From Limosilactobacillus caviae (GTDB taxonomy: Bacteria > Bacillota > Bacilli > Lactobacillales > Lactobacillaceae), in the NCBI RefSeq assembly GCF_014635905.1, contig NZ_BMDS01000005.1, forward strand, positions 1 to 64,000: a stretch of 64,000 bases of DNA, read 5' to 3'. Position numbers and translations under genes: made by a program. The notes beneath the pieces are model-generated. The model made no database searches, was not told the DNA's origin, and saw nothing but the letters and a program-made list of their open reading frames with translations. Positions within the stretch are counted from its first letter, which is position 1. Every line of letters starts with the position of its first letter. Shown here piece after piece: positions 18,850 to 27,157 of this stretch.

Positions 18850-19281
18850 ATGGCTAATGAATTACAAAACCGTAATAACTTTTTTGATAATCTGATGAAC
18901 ATGCGTAATTGGATGAATGATGATTTCTTTTCAAATTTGACGCCAGTTGCTGACCACATGAAGACTGATGTTACAGAGGATGACAAGGGTTATACCGTAA
19001 AGATTGATATGCCTGGGTTTGATAAGAAGGATATTCATATTAGTTATGCTAATAATATTCTGACTGTTACCGGTCACCGCGATACTTTCGATGATGATGC
19101 CGATAAGGAAGGCAATGTTTTACATAGTGAACGTCGCTATGGACAAATGAGCCGTCAATATCGGTTGCCAGATGTTAACCGCAAAGATGTTAAGGCCCAA
19201 TACAATGATGGGGTATTAACTATCAGCCTTCCAAAATTAAATGAAAAAGATGACGATGAAAACCGCATTGATATCGATTAA
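18850..19281 (+). CDS. Small heat-shock protein Hsp20
   Basis: This 143-residue protein has an alpha-crystallin domain from ~38 to 135 (MKTDVTEDDKGYTVKIDMPGFDKKDIHISYANNIL). The conserved region near the end reads YNDGVLTISLPKLNE. An N-terminal Asn/Met/Trp-rich arm precedes it and an acidic tail follows (DDDENRIDID). Such proteins bind unfolding clients without ATP. I see no CIRCE or CtsR box upstream. The ribosome site is GGAAGGA. Confidence 0.93.
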   Translation: MANELQNRNNFFDNLMNMRNWMNDDFFSNLTPVADHMKTDVTEDDKGYTVKIDMPGFDKKDIHISYANNILTVTGHRDTFDDDADKEGNVLHSERRYGQMSRQYRLPDVNRKDVKAQYNDGVLTISLPKLNEKDDDENRIDID

Positions 19282-19296
19282 TTAAACGTTATAATG

Positions 19297-19330
19297 AAGA
19301 GACCGAATTTTCGATCTCTTTATTTTTTTG
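19297..19330 (+). terminator. Terminator after hsp20
   Basis: AAGAGACCGAA pairs with TTCGATCTCTT (one mismatch) over a very short loop, then a T run. Confidence 0.85.
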
Positions 19331-19336
19331 CTATTC

Positions 19337-19365
19337 TTGAACATACGTTTGATTGACGATATAAT
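19337..19365 (+). promoter_or_regulatory. SOS-type promoter of the Y-family polymerase
   Basis: TTGAAC (19337-19342), a 17-bp spacer and TATAAT (19360-19365) form a near-ideal promoter. GAACATACGTTT (19339-19350) overlaps the -35 and the spacer and matches the Gram-positive LexA box GAAC-N4-GTTC at all but the last position. This fits repression by LexA or an HdiR-type repressor and induction by DNA damage. Confidence 0.75.
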
Positions 19366-19398
19366 TAATAGTACTTAATGAGAATGGGGAGGAAGATT

Positions 19399-20913
19399 AT
19401 GTCGATGACACGAACGTATATGGCGATTGATCTAAAATCATTTTATGCCTCAGTTGAGTGTGCAGAATATGGTTTAGATCCCTTAAACGCTAATCTTGTT
19501 GTGGCAGATCAGTCACGGACGCATAAGACAATCTGTTTGGCTGTATCACCTGCATTGAAAAAGTTCGGTGTTCCGGGACGGCCGCGATTATATGAAGTTG
19601 AACAGCGGGTCAGCCAGTTAAATAACCTTCGTGCTAACAAGATGCCATATCACCGTCTTTCTCCAGTCACCTCAATTTATCGTCAGGAATTATTAAAAAC
19701 TCCAGAACTAAAGATCGGCTACCGAATTGCAAAACCGCGGATGAATTTTTATCTCAAGAAGAGTGCCAGTATATATGAGATATATTTACGGTATTTACCA
19801 CCTGAAAAGATTCATGTTTACTCGATCGATGAAGTGATGATGGACGTAACGGATTATTTAAGGGAACACCATACGACAGCTCGAGCTTTAGCAAAAGAAA
19901 TTATCCAAACAATAAAGAACGAGACAAGAATTACTGCAACAGCGGGAATTGGAACAAACTTATTTTTGGCTAAGGTTGCAATGGATATTGTTGCTAAACG
20001 GATTCCAGGGGATGCAGATGGAGTCCGAATCGCCTCCATGACAGAACATTCATTTCGCAAATATCTTTGGGCGCACCAGCCGCTTACTGATTTTTGGCGA
20101 GTTGGCCCAGGGTATGCGCGGCGACTAAAAAAATTAGGGCTAAACACAATGGGTGATATTGCCCGCTGTTCATTAGGAAAGTTATCAGATTCAATGAACG
20201 AGGAGATATTATATCGGGAATTTGGCAAAAATGCTGAAATTCTTATCGACCATGCCTGGGGCTATGAGTCCGCGACAATCGAAGACATCAAAGGGTACCA
20301 TTCATCTGACCATGGTATTTATTCTGGTCAGGTATTACCACGGCCTTATAATTTTTCTGAAACACGATTGGTTATCCAAGAAATGGTTAATTCTCTAGCA
20401 CTCCAGTTAACAAAGCACGAGTTAGTGACTGACCAAGTGGCATTAAGAATTGCCTATGATGTTTCAAATCTGAGTGGTGAATATCAAGGAACCGTTGTTA
20501 ATGACTTCTATGGACGTCCCAGTCCGAAGCCCGCGCATGGAAGTATTAATTTACGACTGCCAACTTCATCATCAACTGAATTGATGCGTGCATTTATGAT
20601 ATTGTGCGATACAAAACTTGATCGGCGGCTAACCGCTCGTAAAATTACTGTGATTGCCAATCATCTCCTTTCGCCAGTAACTGCTCATCAAGCAAATTGC
20701 AATGAGCAATTAGATTTATTTGCGGATACAAATAATCAAGAGAAGCGGCGCCTTAAAATTAATGCGACTCGGCAAAGGGATGCAAAGCTCCAGAAGCTTG
20801 TCCTTAACTTACAAAATGAATTTGGCAAAAATGCTATTATCAGGGCTGCTGACTTGAAAAAGGGGGCTACCCTGTTAGAAAGAAATAATCAAATTGGGGG
20901 TCACCAGGCATGA
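19399..20913 (+). CDS. Y-family DNA polymerase (UmuC/UvrX-like)
   Basis: The start chosen is ATG 19399, 6 bp after GGGGAGGA. The 504-residue translesion polymerase has its first catalytic aspartate in AIDLKSFYASVEC near residue 10 and the second acidic pair in VYSIDEVMMDVT (~140). A helix-hairpin-helix-like thumb follows (FWRVGPGYARRLKKLGLNTMGDIA). The C-terminal little-finger region includes a QLDLFADTN-like stretch, which resembles a beta-clamp-binding QLxLF motif. It bypasses DNA lesions with low fidelity. The upstream promoter has a LexA-type box and the yolD-like gene overlaps its end by 4 bp, a common pairing in Firmicutes. Confidence 0.93.
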   Translation: MSMTRTYMAIDLKSFYASVECAEYGLDPLNANLVVADQSRTHKTICLAVSPALKKFGVPGRPRLYEVEQRVSQLNNLRANKMPYHRLSPVTSIYRQELLKTPELKIGYRIAKPRMNFYLKKSASIYEIYLRYLPPEKIHVYSIDEVMMDVTDYLREHHTTARALAKEIIQTIKNETRITATAGIGTNLFLAKVAMDIVAKRIPGDADGVRIASMTEHSFRKYLWAHQPLTDFWRVGPGYARRLKKLGLNTMGDIARCSLGKLSDSMNEEILYREFGKNAEILIDHAWGYESATIEDIKGYHSSDHGIYSGQVLPRPYNFSETRLVIQEMVNSLALQLTKHELVTDQVALRIAYDVSNLSGEYQGTVVNDFYGRPSPKPAHGSINLRLPTSSSTELMRAFMILCDTKLDRRLTARKITVIANHLLSPVTAHQANCNEQLDLFADTNNQEKRRLKINATRQRDAKLQKLVLNLQNEFGKNAIIRAADLKKGATLLERNNQIGGHQA

Positions 20914-21344
20914 CGGAAGATAAGGAGACAATAGAAAAAAGTTTATTTAGCGATACATCTGCATATCTTGATATTATGAACCGGCCTCGTCATGTTTCTA
21001 AGGCCCATACGCCAATGACTCAAGAAGACCGTGCAGCTCAGTTCTCTCCCTTTGCCGCTTTAACAGGATATCATCGATTATTAGCAGAAATAGGGAAACG
21101 CTATCAACACAAAAAATACTTAACTGCCGATGAATTGCAACAAATAAAAGCTGAATTAACAAAAATCGAGAATGAGAAAGGAATGCCAAGGTTAAGAATT
21201 GAATACTTTAATGCTAAGGATGGTTTTTATGAAGAATACTGTGGGCAATTAAAGCGGATAAATCAGCAGAGTCACCGGCTGGTCTTTAAAGATACAACGG
21301 AAATTCCAATTCAAAATATTCGTAAAATAAAAAGAGACCAGTGA
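20910..21344 (+). CDS. YolD-like protein
   Basis: This 144-residue protein starts in the last codons of the polymerase gene (ATGA overlap). MNRPRHVSKAHTPMTQEDRAAQFSPFAAL matches the conserved N-terminal block of YolD-like proteins, which are encoded with UmuC-type polymerases and thought to play a UmuD-like accessory role. The C-terminal half is a predicted beta-rich part (RIEYFNAKDGFYEEYCGQL). Confidence 0.88.
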   Translation: MTEDKETIEKSLFSDTSAYLDIMNRPRHVSKAHTPMTQEDRAAQFSPFAALTGYHRLLAEIGKRYQHKKYLTADELQQIKAELTKIENEKGMPRLRIEYFNAKDGFYEEYCGQLKRINQQSHRLVFKDTTEIPIQNIRKIKRDQ

Positions 21345-21364
21345 AAATTTCTGATCTCTTTATA
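21331..21364. terminator. Terminator overlapping yolD stop
   Basis: AAAGAGACCAG and CTGATCTCTTT pair around a 9-nt loop that contains the YolD stop codon. T and A runs on either side suggest use by both converging genes. Confidence 0.75.
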
Positions 21365-21376
21365 TATTCTTATTTA

Positions 21377-21901
21377 CTAGAATGCTTGGATAATCTTCAT
21401 AATTCCGAAAACAATTAAGAATGTTGAAACTAGCCAAACAACTGTAATCGCAGAAATTAATGGGCTGAATAATAGAATAACCCCTAATACTAGACTTACA
21501 ATTGCCAAGATTATGATAAACCAGTAGTATCCCCGATGGAATTCCTTAAAAAATTTAGCGCTGAGCAATTCAGTGATTGAATCAAGGATAAACCAGATTG
21601 CAAAAATAATGGCAATGAAAAGAACACCGAAGTCTGGTTGAAATAAGAAAATAATACCTAAAATAATGTCTAAAATTGCAGAGAAAATCAACCAACCTGA
21701 CGATTCCGCTAATAGCCGTCCAATTTGCTGGCGGAACCATAATTCATAAATACCACGGAAAATAAATGCAACACCGGCAACAATTACTAAGAAATGCAAG
21801 GTTTTATCAGGACGATTAAATGAAGCTATCCCAGCAATTAAAAATAGGATTCCAACAATTAAACTGAACCAATCAAAACCTTTTTTTGTGTCTTCAAACA
21901 T
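21377..21901 (-). CDS. HdeD family membrane protein
   Basis: This 174-residue protein has six hydrophobic helices in three pairs, e.g. WFSLIVGILFLIAGIASF, HFLVIVAGVAFIFRGIYEL, SAILDIILGIIFLFQP and FIIILAIVSLVLGVILLFSP. The repeated G-x-x-x-L/F pattern is that of DUF308/HdeD proteins, which are linked to acid resistance in enterobacteria. The role in lactobacilli is not established. The ribosome site is AAGGAGGG. Confidence 0.85.
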   Translation of the reverse strand: MFEDTKKGFDWFSLIVGILFLIAGIASFNRPDKTLHFLVIVAGVAFIFRGIYELWFRQQIGRLLAESSGWLIFSAILDIILGIIFLFQPDFGVLFIAIIFAIWFILDSITELLSAKFFKEFHRGYYWFIIILAIVSLVLGVILLFSPLISAITVVWLVSTFLIVFGIMKIIQAF

Positions 21902-22013
21902 TGAAAACCCTCCTTAAAAAGCACGATCACTAATTATGATAGTTCACTTAAGATGATAACACAAGAATTAAGGCAATTAAGGAATCTTAGCTTATGGCCT
22001 AAATAACAAGCAT

Positions 22014-22060
22014 AAATGGGAGCTATAGAAAAGCGATCCTTTTCCATAACTCCCATTTTG
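22014..22060. terminator. Bidirectional hairpin
   Basis: AAATGGGAG-CTAT-GAAAAG pairs with CTTTTC-ATA-CTCCCATTT. It lies downstream of the small minus-strand gene at 22077 and could end its transcript. Confidence 0.65.
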
Positions 22061-22076
22061 TTAATTTCCCGGGAAA

Positions 22077-22244
22077 TTAAAGATGTTCTTTGATTCCATT
22101 TGGGAAATCCTTATCAATCTCTTTTAAAATCGGCAATAATGAATTAACGTATTCATGATATGCCTCAATTGGCTTTAGATCTTTTGCCCGTGATTGTAGC
22201 AAAGCAAGCGCAATATCATGTGCTCTTTGTTCATTTGTAATCAT
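22077..22244 (-). CDS. Small conserved-looking protein (55 aa), unknown function
   Basis: A short gene on the minus strand begins MITNEQRAHDIALALLQSRA and ends DFPNGIKEHL. It has a good ribosome site (GAGGTGG, 6 bp before ATG), normal codon use and its own terminator, and it lies 11 bp after the VanZ-like gene, so it is likely co-transcribed with it. The protein is a charged alpha-helical one without a membrane segment. I do not recognise its function. Confidence 0.65.
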   Translation of the reverse strand: MITNEQRAHDIALALLQSRAKDLKPIEAYHEYVNSLLPILKEIDKDFPNGIKEHL

Positions 22245-22255
22245 CTTCTACCACC

Positions 22256-22822
22256 TCAGTTATTCAGTTTATCAGATTTTCCGCCTACCAGCATAAATTG
22301 TTTGATGGCATGATGGAAAATCGTCTGATCAAGCATGATCATTACCGCAAAACCAATTGTAGTTCCTAACGTATTGCTAATCAAATCATCAATATCAGCC
22401 ACGCGACCAATGTGAAAAATAAGGTCACAAATAAATTGGTTTGTCTCAATGAATAGGCTGAAAAGGAAACCATAAATAATTGCACGCGCTAGGGGCATTC
22501 GGTGGTTGATTAGGTAAAGATATACACCTAGCGGAATCGTCATAATAATATTTAAGAAAAATTCCTGGCTAAGTCCCTGTAGCGGAATAACGTTAAAGGG
22601 AACCCCGTGAAAGTAAAACATTAACTTGTTGGCGGAAGCAAAATTAAACATTGACGGGGTAAGGCATAGCCAGTCAATTGCCGTTAAGTAAACAAATAAT
22701 GTAGCAATCGTAATATGCTGTCCAGTATGTGAAAATCGTACCCAAAGATGGTTATGGGTAATAAGTGTTGTTCCTGCAAAAAAGTAAATAAAAAATGGAA
22801 TCCAATGAACTAATGCTCGCAA
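22256..22822 (-). CDS. VanZ family membrane protein
   Basis: This 188-residue protein has about five membrane segments. The NIIMTIPLGVYLYLI and FLFSLFIETNQFICDLI...RVADIDDLISNTLGTTIGF blocks are characteristic of VanZ-like proteins. VanZ itself gives low-level teicoplanin resistance. Chromosomal members in lactobacilli have no proven substrate. Confidence 0.87.
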   Translation of the reverse strand: MRALVHWIPFFIYFFAGTTLITHNHLWVRFSHTGQHITIATLFVYLTAIDWLCLTPSMFNFASANKLMFYFHGVPFNVIPLQGLSQEFFLNIIMTIPLGVYLYLINHRMPLARAIIYGFLFSLFIETNQFICDLIFHIGRVADIDDLISNTLGTTIGFAVMIMLDQTIFHHAIKQFMLVGGKSDKLNN

Positions 22823-22956
22823 TACTATTTCTCCTTATTAGAAAAAGTTATACAATAAGTTTTCAATGATATCTATCATAGTTGATTTTTTAATGGATGA
22901 CTAGTAGAGCACGCTAGTATTAATAAATCCTCAACTATTAGAAAAGAGAGGGTATA

Positions 22957-24300
22957 ATGGCAGAACAACAATTTACGCGTAAATTAAAGAGTCGGCATAT
23001 TCAACTGATGGCCCTTGGCGGAACTATTGGAACGGGTCTATTTCTTGGCTCAGGTAAGGCAATTCGGGCAGCGGGCCCGGCAATCCTGCTTGCTTATTTG
23101 ATTACAGGAATTATTTGCTTCGGGATTATGAGGGCCCTTGGTGAGCTGCTTTTGTCTGACTTGAAGTATCATTCGTTTATGGACGCAATTCGTGATTATC
23201 TGGGGAATCGTGTCAGCTTTGTAATGGGCTGGGCTTATTGGGTATGCTGGCTCGCTTTAGCAATGGCAGAAATAACGGCAATTGGCTTATATTTTCAGCT
23301 ATGGTTTCCGACAGTACCGCAATGGGTGCCAGGATTAGTGACGCTAGTAATACTACTGGGCTTGAATTTGATGACTGTTAGCACATTTGGTGAACTTGAA
23401 TTTTGGTTTGCTTTAATTAAAATTTTGGCAATTATTATTTTGATTGTCATTGGGGCAATCCTTGTCGGCGTTCATTTTCATTCTGCAAGCGGTTATGTGG
23501 CAACTCCTGCTAATCTTATTAATAACGGCGGATTTTTTGCAACGGGAACCAAAGGATTTATGCTTTCGTTTCAGATGGTAGTATTCGCTTTTGTCGGTAT
23601 TGAGATGGTTGGAGTTACAGCAGCTGAGGCAGAAAAGCCTAAAATTGTTATTCCTAAGGCGATTAACGGCATTCCAGTAAGAATTATGCTTTTTTACATT
23701 GGGGCACTTGCGGTGATTATGTGTATATATCCTTGGAGCAAGCTCTCGCCAAATAATAGTCCCTTTGTCCTTGTTTTTCGTGACATCGGGCTACCTGGTG
23801 CGGCAAGTATTGTCAATTTTGTTGTAATTACCGCGGCGGCATCTGCATGTAATAGTTCCTTATATACGACTGGGCGAATGCTTGCGGAATTAACGTCGAC
23901 GGCTCATCGTCCAGAGATTCGGAAAATTGGAAGATTATCAAAACGATCAGTGCCAGCAACAGCAATACTTATTTCAGCTGTCGTTATTGGAATCGCTGCA
24001 ATTTTGAATTTGGTAATGCCAGAGGGTGTCTTTACGTTCGTATCAAGTATTGCGACAACAAGTTTTCTATTTATTTGGGGTGCAATAATTCTTGCGCATA
24101 TTAGGTATATTCGGCAGCATTCGGATAAACGCACTTTTAAGATGCCGGGCGCACCATTTACTGACTATGTTATTTTGATTTTTCTTTTGGTGGTTTTGGG
24201 TGTGCTATGTATGGAAAAGCAGACGTTAATTGCTTTGTTATTAACTTTGGGTTGGTTTGCCATCCTTACAGTTGCTTCATTTACCCAAAAGAAAGAGTAA
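22957..24300 (+). CDS. Amino acid permease (APC superfamily, AAT type)
   Basis: This 447-residue, 12-TM permease begins with the family signature RKLKSRHIQLMALGGTIGTGLFLGSG (TM1 with the GTIGTG substrate loop). It continues with AAGPAILLAYLITGI, EFWFALIKILAIIILI and FVGIEMVGVTAAEAEKP, the TM6 region of AAT-family members. It is closest in style to GabP/CycA/ProY-type transporters that import amino acids with protons. Specificity cannot be set. It is monocistronic and ends at a strong shared terminator. Confidence 0.9.
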   Translation: MAEQQFTRKLKSRHIQLMALGGTIGTGLFLGSGKAIRAAGPAILLAYLITGIICFGIMRALGELLLSDLKYHSFMDAIRDYLGNRVSFVMGWAYWVCWLALAMAEITAIGLYFQLWFPTVPQWVPGLVTLVILLGLNLMTVSTFGELEFWFALIKILAIIILIVIGAILVGVHFHSASGYVATPANLINNGGFFATGTKGFMLSFQMVVFAFVGIEMVGVTAAEAEKPKIVIPKAINGIPVRIMLFYIGALAVIMCIYPWSKLSPNNSPFVLVFRDIGLPGAASIVNFVVITAAASACNSSLYTTGRMLAELTSTAHRPEIRKIGRLSKRSVPATAILISAVVIGIAAILNLVMPEGVFTFVSSIATTSFLFIWGAIILAHIRYIRQHSDKRTFKMPGAPFTDYVILIFLLVVLGVLCMEKQTLIALLLTLGWFAILTVASFTQKKE

Positions 24301-24303
24301 TTT

Positions 24304-24354
24304 AAAAGTGTGTGGCTAGGAGAAAATATAAATTTCTCTCAACCACACACTTTT
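24304..24354. terminator. Bidirectional terminator
   Basis: AAAAGTGTGTGG and CCACACACTTTT pair exactly, with an inner AGAAA/TTTCT stem. It separates the converging permease and perR genes. Confidence 0.92.
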
Positions 24355-24355
24355 G

Positions 24356-24811
24356 CTATCGATTTAAATGTAATTTACGCTGACAATCAGGACATAAGCC
24401 ATGAACTTCAATATTATTTCCTGTAACTAAGTAACCAGTTTTTTCTCGAGTCATAACTGTTAGGTCTTTAGTAATTTCTGTAAAGTGACTATCAAAAACA
24501 TCAGAAATTTTACCGCAGTTATCGCAGACGACATGATAATGAGGATGGCCGAAATAATCAAAATGGGTACTTCCATCACCATTTTTTAGTTCAATAACAA
24601 GATTGTAATCAACTAAAAGCTTAAGTGTATTATATACGGTCGCCATACTAATATTGTCAACGCTATCCTTAAGGTCGTCATAGATCATTTCGACACTGGG
24701 ATGAGTATGGTGATTGATTAAGTAGTTAAGGATTATTTTTCGTTGTGGTGTAAGGCGGACCTTATTTTCCCGTAAGTGATCAAGGGCACGATCAAACTCT
24801 GCTTCTGCCAT
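24356..24811 (-). CDS. perR: Fur family regulator (PerR-like)
   Basis: I use the start at 24811 (MAEAEFDRAL; AAAGGAGACG upstream) and not the longer frame. The 151-residue protein has a winged helix at ~15-80 (RLTPQRKIILNYLINHHTHPSVEMIYDDL...SMATVYNTLKLL). A dimerisation/metal domain follows with HPHYHVVCDNCGK and CPDC, i.e. the two CxxC pairs of the structural zinc site. PerR-type members sense peroxide through Fe/Mn; lactobacillar Fur-family proteins are commonly PerR, but the split from Fur or Zur is not certain. An inverted repeat resembling a Per box lies in its own promoter. Confidence 0.85.
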   Translation of the reverse strand: MAEAEFDRALDHLRENKVRLTPQRKIILNYLINHHTHPSVEMIYDDLKDSVDNISMATVYNTLKLLVDYNLVIELKNGDGSTHFDYFGHPHYHVVCDNCGKISDVFDSHFTEITKDLTVMTREKTGYLVTGNNIEVHGLCPDCQRKLHLNR

Positions 24812-24836
24812 AATGTCGTCTCCTTTCTTAAAACTA

Positions 24837-24858
24837 TTATAATCTAATGTAATTATAA
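24837..24858. promoter_or_regulatory. Per/Fur-box-like inverted repeat
   Basis: TTATAAT and ATTATAA are exact reverse complements with an 8-bp spacer. The half sites equal those of the Per box TTATAAT-N-ATTATAA, but the spacing is longer. The site lies 26-47 bp upstream of the perR-like start, in the divergent region shared with an MFS gene, so autoregulation is plausible. Confidence 0.55.
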
Positions 24859-24932
24859 CATTTACATTCACTAATTCAAAACATATAATAGATAACTGTT
24901 AGATAATAATAATTCTAAAGAGGGAGAGTGTA

Positions 24933-26372
24933 ATGATGGATCAAAATATGACCCAAAACGGGAAAACATATAGTCGTTTTTGGTTTATTTTTACTTTATT
25001 AGTTGGTACATTTACGATGTCGATTAGTCAATCGTCATTATCGACAGCTTATCCAACGTTAATGAATGCATTCGGTATTTCTGCGTCGACTGTTCAATGG
25101 CTAACGACTGGATTTATGCTGGTAATGTGTGTCAGTATGCCGATAAGTCCATGGATGTTGAATAATATGAGCTTTAAAACCATGTTCATTGGTGCCTTGG
25201 CCTTATTCGATATTGGCTCATTAATGATTGTTTTGACGCCTGCTGCATGGGGAATCAATGGCTTCTGGTTTATGATGGTTGGTCGAGCAATGGAAGCTTT
25301 TGCTGTAGGGGTATTGTTCCCATCTTACCAGACAGTTTTACTAGAGATTACTCCTAAAGAACAGCGGGGAACCACGATGGGGATTGCTGGTTTAGTAATG
25401 GGTTCTGCCTTAGCTTGTGGACCAATTGTCTCAGGAATTGTTTTAAAGTTTTTTAGCTGGAAAAGTCTTTTTATCCTGTTTATGCTTGTTATTTCCATAA
25501 TTATTTTGATGGCAGCCAGCGGACTAATTCAGGATGTAATGGAACGTCATGAAACAAATCTTGACTGGCTATCAGTAATTCTGCTGGTTGGGTTAATTGG
25601 CATTATGTATGTCGTTGACCAAACTGGAAAAAAGAATCCGGCATGGGGAACAAATGCAGTAATATTTATTGTAAGTCTCATTGCTATTATTTGGTTCTGC
25701 ATTCGTCAATTTCATCTTGAGCATCCATTGTTGGAATTGCGGGTGTTAAAGACATTTAATTATGATTTGGCAATTCTTTTAACATCAATTTCATATATTG
25801 CCCTCATTGTTACTACAATCATTTTTCCGCTATATTATCAAGGGGTTTTGAAAGTAAGCCCCTTTGTTTCGGGAATGTCATTAGTACCGGGAGCAGTTTT
25901 CCTTAGTATTTTGAATCCGTTATCTGGAAAATTAGCGGATAAGATTGGTTTTAAGCCGACAATGCTTGTAGGAATGTTTATGATTATTATTGGGTGGACA
26001 GCTGGGTTATTGGTTCTTAATCACCTTAGTTTAGCAGGAATGATTTTGTGTGCAATGGTTATTGAGGGTGGCAATGCATTCGTTATGATGCCAGCTGTTA
26101 CGCTCGGTGCCAATGCCCTGCCGGATAAATTAGTCCCCCATGGAACGGCGGTAATTACCACTGTTCGCCAAGTGCTTGGGTCAGCTGGTGTTACGATCTC
26201 AACACTTATCTTAACTGTTACAACTACTAATGCACTCCAGCAGGGAAATTCAGCGCAAATTGCCTCTCTTTATGGTTACCACTTGGTATTTATTGGAATG
26301 GTTATTACCGAATTAGTTGGGCTAGTGTTAGCGTTCATGCTTAAAAACACTAAAAAACAAAGTGCAAATTAA
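24933..26372 (+). CDS. MFS transporter, DHA2 family
   Basis: This 479-residue protein has ~14 TM segments. QWLTTGFMLVMCVSMPISP in TM2, MVGRAMEAFAVGVLFPSYQTVLLEITPKEQRGTTMG (motif A area) and GLVMGSALACGPIVSGIVL (motif C) identify a drug:H+ antiporter of the DHA2 group. It is divergent from the perR-like gene and shares its operator region, so peroxide- or metal-linked control is possible. The substrate is unknown. A second ATG one codon in (24936) is an equal start. Confidence 0.87.
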   Translation: MMDQNMTQNGKTYSRFWFIFTLLVGTFTMSISQSSLSTAYPTLMNAFGISASTVQWLTTGFMLVMCVSMPISPWMLNNMSFKTMFIGALALFDIGSLMIVLTPAAWGINGFWFMMVGRAMEAFAVGVLFPSYQTVLLEITPKEQRGTTMGIAGLVMGSALACGPIVSGIVLKFFSWKSLFILFMLVISIIILMAASGLIQDVMERHETNLDWLSVILLVGLIGIMYVVDQTGKKNPAWGTNAVIFIVSLIAIIWFCIRQFHLEHPLLELRVLKTFNYDLAILLTSISYIALIVTTIIFPLYYQGVLKVSPFVSGMSLVPGAVFLSILNPLSGKLADKIGFKPTMLVGMFMIIIGWTAGLLVLNHLSLAGMILCAMVIEGGNAFVMMPAVTLGANALPDKLVPHGTAVITTVRQVLGSAGVTISTLILTVTTTNALQQGNSAQIASLYGYHLVFIGMVITELVGLVLAFMLKNTKKQSAN

Positions 26373-26397
26373 AATAAAATACGTATATATTTTAAAG

Positions 26398-26430
26398 AAA
26401 GACTGTGAAAAATTTTTCGCAGCCTTTTTC
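26398..26430 (+). terminator. Terminator after MFS gene
   Basis: GACTGTGAAAAA pairs with TTTTTCGCAGCC through a near-blunt palindrome, followed by TTTTT. Confidence 0.75.
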
Positions 26431-26458
26431 AATAACAATAAAGAGGACGGCGAAAATA

Positions 26459-26998
26459 ATGGCAATTAAACGACCGAATTGGGCTAATAAAACAGCCGAC
26501 ATGCAAGATTACTATGATCATTATTGGGGATTTCCGGTTCATGACGACCAGAAATTATTTATGATGCTTTCCTTAGAGCTATTTCAGGCTGGATTGACAT
26601 GGCAAACGATTTGGCAGCGACGAAGAGCGTTTGAGCGCGTTTTTGATAATTTTGACATTAAAACAGTTGCCAATTTTAGTGGTGAAGATATCAATCGCTT
26701 ATGTAAAGATGAGACAATTATTCGTAATCGTCGAAAAATATTAGCTGTAGTTAACAATGCCCGGATTATTCTAGAGATGCATAAAGCGGGCAAAACTTTT
26801 GATAGCTATGTTTGGCATTTTGTCAATGACCAGCCTGAACAATTAAGTTTGACTACTGATGACCAATTACCAGCGAAAACCCCTGCTTCAGAAGCAATGG
26901 CAAAACAAATGCGGAAAGATGGTTTTAAATTTGTTGGTCCTACGATTATCTATTCGTTTATGACGGCAGTAGGGATGGTCAATGCGCGGTTAGAATAA
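26459..26998 (+). CDS. tag: DNA-3-methyladenine glycosylase I
   Basis: The start is ATG 26459 (MAIKRPNWANK), behind GAGGACGG. The 179-residue protein removes 3-methyladenine from alkylated DNA. The family signature is clear: YYDHYWGFPVHDDQKLFMMLSLELFQAGLTWQTIW, with the Glu of the LELFQAGL helix, and later KFVGPTIIYSFMTAVGMVN. The N-terminal Cys and C-terminal HxxxC that bind zinc in E. coli Tag are both absent here, so this copy lacks the zinc snap, as in some Firmicutes members. Confidence 0.92.
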   Translation: MAIKRPNWANKTADMQDYYDHYWGFPVHDDQKLFMMLSLELFQAGLTWQTIWQRRRAFERVFDNFDIKTVANFSGEDINRLCKDETIIRNRRKILAVVNNARIILEMHKAGKTFDSYVWHFVNDQPEQLSLTTDDQLPAKTPASEAMAKQMRKDGFKFVGPTIIYSFMTAVGMVNARLE

Positions 26999-27061
26999 GA
27001 ATGTTGGGATTATCATTGATTGTTGGTTGGAAACTATGCTAAGATTATTCTCGTTATGAAG

Positions 27062-27157
27062 CAATTCCCGATAGGATTCACGTCTGAACGTGAAGATGCC
27101 TTGTAACCGCAACTACAAACTGTTGAAAGTTTCAATAGAATATGGGGGAATTAGAAA
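27062..27157 (+). promoter_or_regulatory. S(MK) box (SAM-III) riboswitch
   Basis: The leader of metK contains the S(MK) core: AATTCCCGATAGGA, a hairpin TTCACG/CGTGAA (27077-27094), then GATGCCTTGTAACCG. The anti-Shine-Dalgarno strand AATTCCC (27063-27069) can pair with GGGAATT (27146-27152), which contains the metK ribosome site GGGGGAA. In this family SAM binding stabilises that pairing and blocks translation of SAM synthetase. A ~35-nt insert with a small AAACTG...AGTTT hairpin lies between the conserved CCG and the ribosome site. Confidence 0.95.
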
